Part shown: positions 44,719-49,303 of the stretch, piece after piece
Layout of the letters: each line of letters begins with the position of its first letter
Position numbering within the stretch: the first letter of the stretch is position 1
Source of the DNA: an uncultured Prevotellaceae bacterium
GTDB lineage: Bacteria > Bacteroidota > Bacteroidia > Bacteroidales > UBA932
Reading direction: 5' to 3'
Length of the DNA stretch: 49,303 nucleotides
NCBI GenBank assembly: GCA_900314395.1
Contig: OMVB01000090.1
Coordinates: 1-49,303, forward strand
Notes under the pieces: generated by a model
Databases searched by the model: none
What the model was told of the DNA's origin: nothing
What the model saw: only the letters and a program-made list of their open reading frames with translations
Position numbers and translations under genes: made by a program

Positions 44719-44777
44719 AAAAATGCGTCTGGCATGCCTCTGTTGGCATGGAATAAATATTGTTAATAATTGGCTTG

Positions 44778-44785
44778 CAAATGTA
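44778..44785 (-). promoter_or_regulatory. Likely -7 element for folE-manC
   Basis: Minus strand TACATTTG matches TAnnTTTG about 60 bases before the folE ATG; no clear TTG is present at -33. The leader contains a short CATGCC/GGCATG stem. Confidence 0.42.
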
Positions 44786-44808
44786 GGTATTTTTTTAGAA
44801 AAATTATC

Positions 44809-44816
44809 TATATTTG
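44809..44816 (+). promoter_or_regulatory. Likely -7 element for the DUF2795 gene
   Basis: TATATTTG matches TAnnTTTG 24 bases before the ATG at 44840, divergent from the folE element; no TTG is seen at -33. Confidence 0.42.
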
Positions 44817-44839
44817 CCGCCAATAAAGAAGCTACAACT

Positions 44840-45061
44840 ATGTATTGGACACTTGAACTGGCCAGCAGCCTGGACGATGCTCCATGGCCGGCAACAAAAG
44901 AGGAACTGATTGACTACGCCAACCGCTCCGGCGCCCCCGAAGAAGTAATAGAGAATCTTCAGGAGCTGGACGAGGAAAACGAGGTATACGAAAGCATCGA
45001 GGACATCTGGCCCGACTACCCCACCAAAGAAGACTTCTTCTGGAACGAGGAGGAGTATTGA
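44840..45061 (+). CDS. DUF2795 domain protein
   Basis: 73 residues from the ATG at 44840; a longer upstream frame crosses the promoter. The sequence is highly acidic: it starts [20 protein letters not shown], continues [20 protein letters not shown], and ends with [21 protein letters not shown] recognise a small conserved Bacteroidota protein of the DUF2795 type, whose function is unknown to me. It has its own short promoter region and no close same-strand neighbour. Confidence 0.83.
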   Translation: MYWTLELASSLDDAPWPATKEELIDYANRSGAPEEVIENLQELDEENEVYESIEDIWPDYPTKEDFFWNEEEY

Positions 45062-45151
45062 TTTGACAGTCAATTCATTAATTATTCTACTCATACTGGT
45101 TTCTATATGCTTTGTCCATTCGGTTTACCCAACACTGAGCTTTTCCGTAAA

Positions 45152-45227
45152 CAGAGCAAAATAATTTGCACCCGAGCGACATAGACCCTTATAAACGGAG
45201 CGAGCGGTGCAAATATATTTTGCGATG
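45152..45227. repeat. About 76-base palindromic repeat, copy B
   Basis: It starts AGAGCAAAATAATTTGCACC and ends CAAATATATTTTGCGATG, matching copy A (39872-39946) at both ends with a different centre (AACGGAGCGAGCGGTGC). It occupies the 236-base gap after the DUF2795 gene, which holds no gene that I can see. Confidence 0.65.
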
Positions 45228-45297
45228 ACTTTGGCTTGTGAGGTATAGATTTTGCGGGAGAGGGGCGCAAAGATGAAGTTCAGAGAAAGGTTCTGCT

Positions 45298-46590
45298 CTA
45301 TTTGAGGCGCAGGAAGCTGTAGCCGAAACGCTGGCAGGCAGCACGCTCAAGAGCCTCGCGATCGTCAGGATGCGCGATGGAAATGAGCGCCTTGGCGCGC
45401 TGGGCAAGGCTCAGGTTCCGCAGGTAAACGATACCATATTCCGTAGCAACATACTGAGTCTGGAAACGCGTAGTAACCACGCCGGCACCAGGGGCGAGAT
45501 TGGCGACAATCTTGCCCTTTCCTTTTGCCGTCCGCGACGGCAGGGCGATGAACGTGCGCCCGCCCTCCGACAGTGAGCAGCCATACATGAAATCATGCTG
45601 CCCGCCCACACTGGAGAAAATAGTTTCCCCAATGGAATCGGCACAGATCTGCCCCGTCAAATCCACCTCAATCGCAGAATTAATGGCGCACGCACGCGGA
45701 TTCTGGGCAATCAGGAAAGGATTGTTCGTATATGCAACATCGTAAAACTCCATCGAATGATTATGGTCGATGAACTCATACATCTCCTTGGAGCCGATGG
45801 CCAGGGCGGCGACACTCACGCCCGGATGCACCTTCTTGAGCGAATTGTCGATGACACCCTCTTTCATGAGCCGGATAACCCCGTCCGTCATGGCCTCTGT
45901 ATGCAGGCCCAGGTGCTGATGATGCTTGATGCCGTTCAAAACGGCGTTTGGGATGCCTCCGACGCCAATCTGGAGGCAGGCCCCGTCCGGAATCCGGGAG
46001 GCGACATTGGCGCCGATTGCAGCCTCTATGGGCGTAGGTTCCCCGAAGGTCATGGCATACGGGGCAACGTCGCAGAGCACAGCGGCGGAAATCTTGCTCT
46101 CATGAATGAGGCAATCGCCGTACAAATACGGAATATTGGGGCTGACAAGGGCGATGACATCGCGGGCCACCTCCGCTGCGGAAACAGCGATATCGGCAGA
46201 TATACCAAAACTGCAGTTACCGTTTTCGTCCGGGAGGGAGCAGGTTATGAACGCCACATCCACGGGGAACTCTCCTCTGCGGAACAGGCCAGGAACCTCC
46301 CCAAGGAAGGCGGGAGTCATGGAACCGTAGCCGTCGGCAACGTGCTTTCGCTGGTCTGCGGAAAGGAATATACTGTTTACGAGGAATGAATCCTTATATT
46401 CCGGCTTGCAGAAGGGGGCCGGGTCTTTATGTACATTGAAACCGGAGGTAATGGTTACGTCGCGAAGCTCTGCGTGACGGCGGGCAAGGGCCTCCTGCAG
46501 GATAACCGGCACAGACGCGCCTCCCTGGCAGCACACGGTATCGCCGCTTCGTACAAGTTTTACAGCCTCATCGGCACTTACATATTTCAT
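45298..46590 (-). CDS. Acetyl-CoA hydrolase/CoA-transferase family protein
   Basis: 430 residues. It belongs to the Cat1/4-hydroxybutyrate CoA-transferase family: CQGGASVPVILQEALARR near residue 21, IGVGGIPNAVLNGI near 208, the probable catalytic Glu232 in GLHTEAMTDGVIR, EVDLTGQICADSIG near 310, and GGQHDFMYG near 333. Such enzymes move CoA between acetate and an acyl-CoA such as butyryl-, succinyl- or 4-hydroxybutyryl-CoA during fermentation; the exact acyl group cannot be read from the sequence. It lies 19 bases after the aminotransferase gene on the same strand. Confidence 0.88.
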   Translation of the reverse strand: MKYVSADEAVKLVRSGDTVCCQGGASVPVILQEALARRHAELRDVTITSGFNVHKDPAPFCKPEYKDSFLVNSIFLSADQRKHVADGYGSMTPAFLGEVPGLFRRGEFPVDVAFITCSLPDENGNCSFGISADIAVSAAEVARDVIALVSPNIPYLYGDCLIHESKISAAVLCDVAPYAMTFGEPTPIEAAIGANVASRIPDGACLQIGVGGIPNAVLNGIKHHQHLGLHTEAMTDGVIRLMKEGVIDNSLKKVHPGVSVAALAIGSKEMYEFIDHNHSMEFYDVAYTNNPFLIAQNPRACAINSAIEVDLTGQICADSIGETIFSSVGGQHDFMYGCSLSEGGRTFIALPSRTAKGKGKIVANLAPGAGVVTTRFQTQYVATEYGIVYLRNLSLAQRAKALISIAHPDDREALERAACQRFGYSFLRLK

Positions 46591-46609
46591 TTTACTCTTT
46601 GTTTAGAAA

Positions 46610-47911
46610 TTATAATGACTCAAACAGGGCCAAGCGGCGGTCCAGGGTCTCAAAGTCGGACTCCTTCACAAGGCGGGAGACGCAAACGCGGATGCCTTTC
46701 TGCCCTGAGCCGGTGGAGTTAAGGCCGATGGCTGTTATTCCGCAGCGCAGCAGCCGCTCCAGTAACTCCTTGTTATCCATGTCTTTATAACCGGCAGTAT
46801 AGAAGAAACCGTCGGAGATTGTCTGGTCAATATCTTTGTCATAAACCAGGTGGAAGCCGTGGCGCTCAAGTATCTCCCGGGACCTCTGGGACCACTCTGC
46901 GTACCTGCGAACCTGCCCCACGAAGTCGTACTGCCCATCTACGGCCGCCTTGAGCATGGCCGCAAGGGCGTACTGTGCAGAATGGGAAGTGCCGGAAGAA
47001 GCGCAGTACAGGTAGTTCAGTATGAAATTGTCCCCGAAGGTTCCCATTCCGTAGCGCTTGCGAAGTGCCGGATACTCCCGCTTGAAAAGCTTGTCTGAAA
47101 TGCAGGCCAGGGCCACCCGCTCACCGGCGTAACTGAAAATCTTGGAGGCGGAAAGCATTATGACATAATTGTCCGTGTACCGCGCCACAGTAGACTGGAA
47201 AGGCGGCTGGAAGGGCACGGAAAGGTCCTTCCTGAAGTCCATGCACAGGTATGCCATATCCTCCAGCACAATGACATCGTACTTTGTGGCGCACTCGCCT
47301 ATTATCTGAAGCTCCTCCTCCGTAAGGCAAATCCAGGCCGGATTGTTGGGATTGGAATATAGGATTGCGGCGATGTTGCCCTTGGACATAAAAGACTCCA
47401 GCTTTTCCCTGAGCTTTCCTGACCGATATTCGTATATGTCGAATATCTCATTCTTGATGCCAAGCACATCCGGCTGGCGACCGTGGGCGGAAAATCCCGG
47501 GCAGATATAAAGAATGGTATCCTTCTTCGGGTCCAATTGCGAACACTCCAGCACCAGGTTGAACGATGCCTGCATTGAGCCAACAGTGGGCACAATTCCC
47601 TTTGGGGCTATATCTACATCGATGAAAGCTTTTACAAACTCCGATGCGTTCTCTTTTAGCACGGGCAGGCCGCTGATAATCGGGTAGACCGACGCAATGC
47701 CGTCGTCCAGAGCCTTTTTCTGGGCATCAATACCTATCTGGCAGGCGCTGATTCCGGGCACTCCCTGCTCAAGATGGATGAAAGATTCTCCGGTGATCCT
47801 TTCCAGTTCCATGCCCACTACCACATTCTGGCGGATGGACGCGCGCGAAACATCGGCGATATCCGCCTCGCGCAACACACGTGAGATGGTCTCTTTAGAA
47901 ATTGGAAGCAT
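46610..47911 (-). CDS. PLP-dependent aminotransferase, class I/II
   Basis: 433 residues. Fold type I aminotransferase motifs are visible: YSNPNNPAW (Asn of the PLP pocket) near residue 185, LEDMAY with Asp218, the PLP lysine K257 in LSASKIFSYAGER, and the carboxylate-binding Arg in KGIRVCVSRL near 410. The N-terminus has an extra helical stretch (ETISRVLREADIADVSRASIRQNVVVGMELE). The amino donor is unknown. It lies between rmuC (26-base gap) and the CoA-transferase gene, so a role in amino-acid fermentation is possible but unproven. Confidence 0.85.
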   Translation of the reverse strand: MLPISKETISRVLREADIADVSRASIRQNVVVGMELERITGESFIHLEQGVPGISACQIGIDAQKKALDDGIASVYPIISGLPVLKENASEFVKAFIDVDIAPKGIVPTVGSMQASFNLVLECSQLDPKKDTILYICPGFSAHGRQPDVLGIKNEIFDIYEYRSGKLREKLESFMSKGNIAAILYSNPNNPAWICLTEEELQIIGECATKYDVIVLEDMAYLCMDFRKDLSVPFQPPFQSTVARYTDNYVIMLSASKIFSYAGERVALACISDKLFKREYPALRKRYGMGTFGDNFILNYLYCASSGTSHSAQYALAAMLKAAVDGQYDFVGQVRRYAEWSQRSREILERHGFHLVYDKDIDQTISDGFFYTAGYKDMDNKELLERLLRCGITAIGLNSTGSGQKGIRVCVSRLVKESDFETLDRRLALFESL

Positions 47912-47937
47912 AAACAGTTGGTTATTAGTTGGTTGTG

Positions 47938-49176
47938 TTATAATTCTATAGGCTCGTCCGACTCATCCACAGGCGGCAGTTCGCGGGATGTAGGCCGCAC
48001 TCCCAGGCGGCTTACATCATGCGCCGCCTTAAGGATGCTCTGCCCGTCGGTCAGTCTCTTGGTGTTATTCCTGTAAACCCTGACGGCTGTCTCCAGCGCG
48101 CCTCCAAGTTTGGAGTTTTCCTCGCAGAAAAGCGCCACACGGTCTACCATTCGCGTAGCCGCGCTGACAATCTCCGACATGTTCTCCAGCTGGGCCTTCT
48201 GCACCCAGGCGGAACGGATAAGCCGCACGAATGGCAGCAGGGTTTCCTCTGTGGTTATGAGGACGTTCTGGCGGAAAGCCTCTGCAAATATATCCGGATT
48301 CTCCTGCTTGGCAAGCTGGTAAGCCCCGTAATTGGGGATGAACATAATCACGAAATCCAGAGTCTTCCGGCCCTCCAGATACTTCTGGTACTCCTTGGAG
48401 GTAAGCTCTTTTACATGCGACTGCACTGACTCCAGGTTGCGGCGCGACGCCTCTGCGCGGGAAGCGTCGTCATCGGCCTCAAAATAGTCCGCCAGCGCTG
48501 TCAGGGACACTTTTGAATCCACAATGACATCGGTCTCATCCGGGAAATGCAGCACGAAATCCGGGCGCATGCGCTTCTCCGTTTCTTCATTGCGGACGAT
48601 GTTGCCCTTCTTGTCCCGGATATAGAACTCCGTGTCATAGTCGATGCCCTTGGTGAGCCCTTCCGCCCGAAGAATATTCTCCAGCACCGTCTCCCCGAAG
48701 ATGCCCTGCATCTTGTTTTTGCCCTTGAGGGCGTTAGTGAGGTCCGATGCCGATGTCCCTATGCGCTCCGCCTGCTCCTTGATACTCTTTACCGTTTCCT
48801 CAAATTTGGATTTTATTGCCGATGAGTCCTCTGAGTGGGACTTTTTCTGGGCCTCGAAAGCAGCCTTCATCTGCTTGATTTCAAGGTCCAGTCCGCCGGT
48901 TATGTTTTTCATGGTCTCCGCGGCCTCTTTCTTGAGGGATTCCTCGCGGGCCTTGAGCAGTTTTTCATTGTCCAGGGCCAGCTGTGTCTTGGTAGCCTCT
49001 ATTGCCTTGGCATTGGCCTCTTTAAGGTCCTTCAAAGTCTTGGAGTAAACCTGCTCCTCCTTCTCCCGAAGGGCTTTAAGGACATCGATCCTTGCCTTCA
49101 TCGAAAAATATGTGACAAGCACTCCGGCGACCGCCGCCAGAACTGCAATTATTATCCCAAGCCAAAACTCAATCAT
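47938..49176 (-). CDS. rmuC: DNA recombination protein RmuC
   Basis: 412 residues. A membrane helix at residues 3-25 (EFWLGIIIAVLAAVAGVLVTYF) precedes a long coiled coil to about residue 140. The RmuC domain follows, with the marker segments NKMQGIFGETVLENILRAEG near 155, RPDFVLHFPDETDVIVDSKV near 205 and DFVIMFIPNYGAYQLA near 275. The VDSKVS part resembles a PD-(D/E)XK nuclease core. RmuC limits inversion-type rearrangements in E. coli. It is the first gene of a three-gene set on this strand. Confidence 0.94.
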   Translation of the reverse strand: MIEFWLGIIIAVLAAVAGVLVTYFSMKARIDVLKALREKEEQVYSKTLKDLKEANAKAIEATKTQLALDNEKLLKAREESLKKEAAETMKNITGGLDLEIKQMKAAFEAQKKSHSEDSSAIKSKFEETVKSIKEQAERIGTSASDLTNALKGKNKMQGIFGETVLENILRAEGLTKGIDYDTEFYIRDKKGNIVRNEETEKRMRPDFVLHFPDETDVIVDSKVSLTALADYFEADDDASRAEASRRNLESVQSHVKELTSKEYQKYLEGRKTLDFVIMFIPNYGAYQLAKQENPDIFAEAFRQNVLITTEETLLPFVRLIRSAWVQKAQLENMSEIVSAATRMVDRVALFCEENSKLGGALETAVRVYRNNTKRLTDGQSILKAAHDVSRLGVRPTSRELPPVDESDEPIEL

Positions 49177-49200
49177 ACTAAAAATTTATTTTTCAGAAGA

Positions 49201-49208
49201 CAAATATA
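49201..49208 (-). promoter_or_regulatory. Likely -7 element for rmuC
   Basis: Minus strand TATATTTG matches TAnnTTTG 25 bases upstream of the rmuC ATG; no TTG is evident at -33. Confidence 0.42.
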
Positions 49209-49274
49209 GTTAAAATTTTGGTGTTTTTAAATCGATTATATGACATATTTTAACGTTTTCAGTAAGAATTTGAA

Positions 49275-49303
49275 AAACATGCCCCCTGCTTGCTTCAGGG
49301 GCA
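49275..49303 (-). terminator. Terminator of a gene beyond the right edge
   Basis: On the minus strand TGCCCCTG...CAGGGGGCA is followed by TGTTTTTC, an intrinsic terminator. It would end a minus-strand transcript coming from outside the window. Confidence 0.6.

Noticed and set aside
44731-44750. Hairpin in the folE leader as a riboswitch
   Set aside because: It is only a 6-base stem with no match to any known folate or purine riboswitch.
1-49303. CRISPR arrays, rRNA, prophage and insertion sequences
   Set aside because: No regularly spaced direct repeats, rRNA sequence, transposase, integrase or phage structural genes were seen; the repeats present are small palindromes.

Overview
The window looks like chromosome of a Bacteroidales-type bacterium (phylum Bacteroidota). 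The reasons are recurrent -7 elements of the form TAnnTTTG, often with TTG 20-21 bases upstream; a decarboxylase OadG subunit carrying a lamin-tail domain; S46 and M13 peptidases; DUF4301 and DUF2795 proteins; and RecF-DUF721 and PdxB-DUF4301 neighbourhoods. Genus cannot be told from this alone. I saw no prophage, insertion sequence, CRISPR array or rRNA.

Layout. 1-4133 (minus): a TPR membrane protein, YebC, and methylmalonyl-CoA decarboxylase subunits (the biotin carrier is cut by the left edge). 4299-8247 (plus): recF, a DUF721 gene, pdxB, a DUF4301 gene. 8251-9934: a small AraC-type regulator divergent from lysA. 10026-13442 (plus): ffh and a DPP11-like S46 peptidase. 13467-25740 (minus): a ten-gene purine cluster, in transcription order purC2, purE, purL, purC1, purF, purM, purN, purH, purD, folD. 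26104-35697 (plus): a complete UMP pathway, pyrC, carA, carB, pyrK, pyrD, pyrF, pyrE, pyrB, divergent from the purine cluster. 35773-39666 (plus): a polysaccharide export pair (SLBB protein and Wzz-like protein). 39667-40001: an intergenic block full of palindromic repeats. 40002-42726 (minus): a HAD phosphatase and an M13 peptidase. 42793-42949 (minus): two tRNA-Lys genes. 43080-44718 (minus): folE and manC. 44840-45061: a DUF2795 gene. 45298-49176 (minus): rmuC, an aminotransferase and a CoA-transferase.

Most interesting observation. Two glutamine amidotransferases that start the purine and pyrimidine pathways appear to have lost their glutaminase active sites, while their synthase parts look intact. 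In PurF the position of the N-terminal catalytic Cys is taken by the initiator Met, the oxyanion Asn is Glu and a conserved Arg is Lys. In CarA the nucleophilic Cys is Gly251, with the nearby His and Gln changed to Met254 and Glu255. The third amidotransferase, PurL, keeps its Cys1078, His1197 and Glu1199. The inference is that PRPP amidation and carbamoyl phosphate synthesis run on free ammonia, as in vertebrate CPS1. That would suit an organism that ferments peptides and is rich in ammonia; the S46 and M13 peptidases, methylmalonyl-CoA decarboxylase and CoA-transferase are compatible with such a lifestyle.

Other features worth attention: a promoter, a 45-codon ORF and a terminator stacked in front of pyrC, resembling an attenuator; two unlike PurC paralogues in one operon; an aspartate carbamoyltransferase fused to a PyrI-type zinc domain; an imperfect inverted-repeat element inside the pyr operon; and a family of about 75-bp palindromic repeats.
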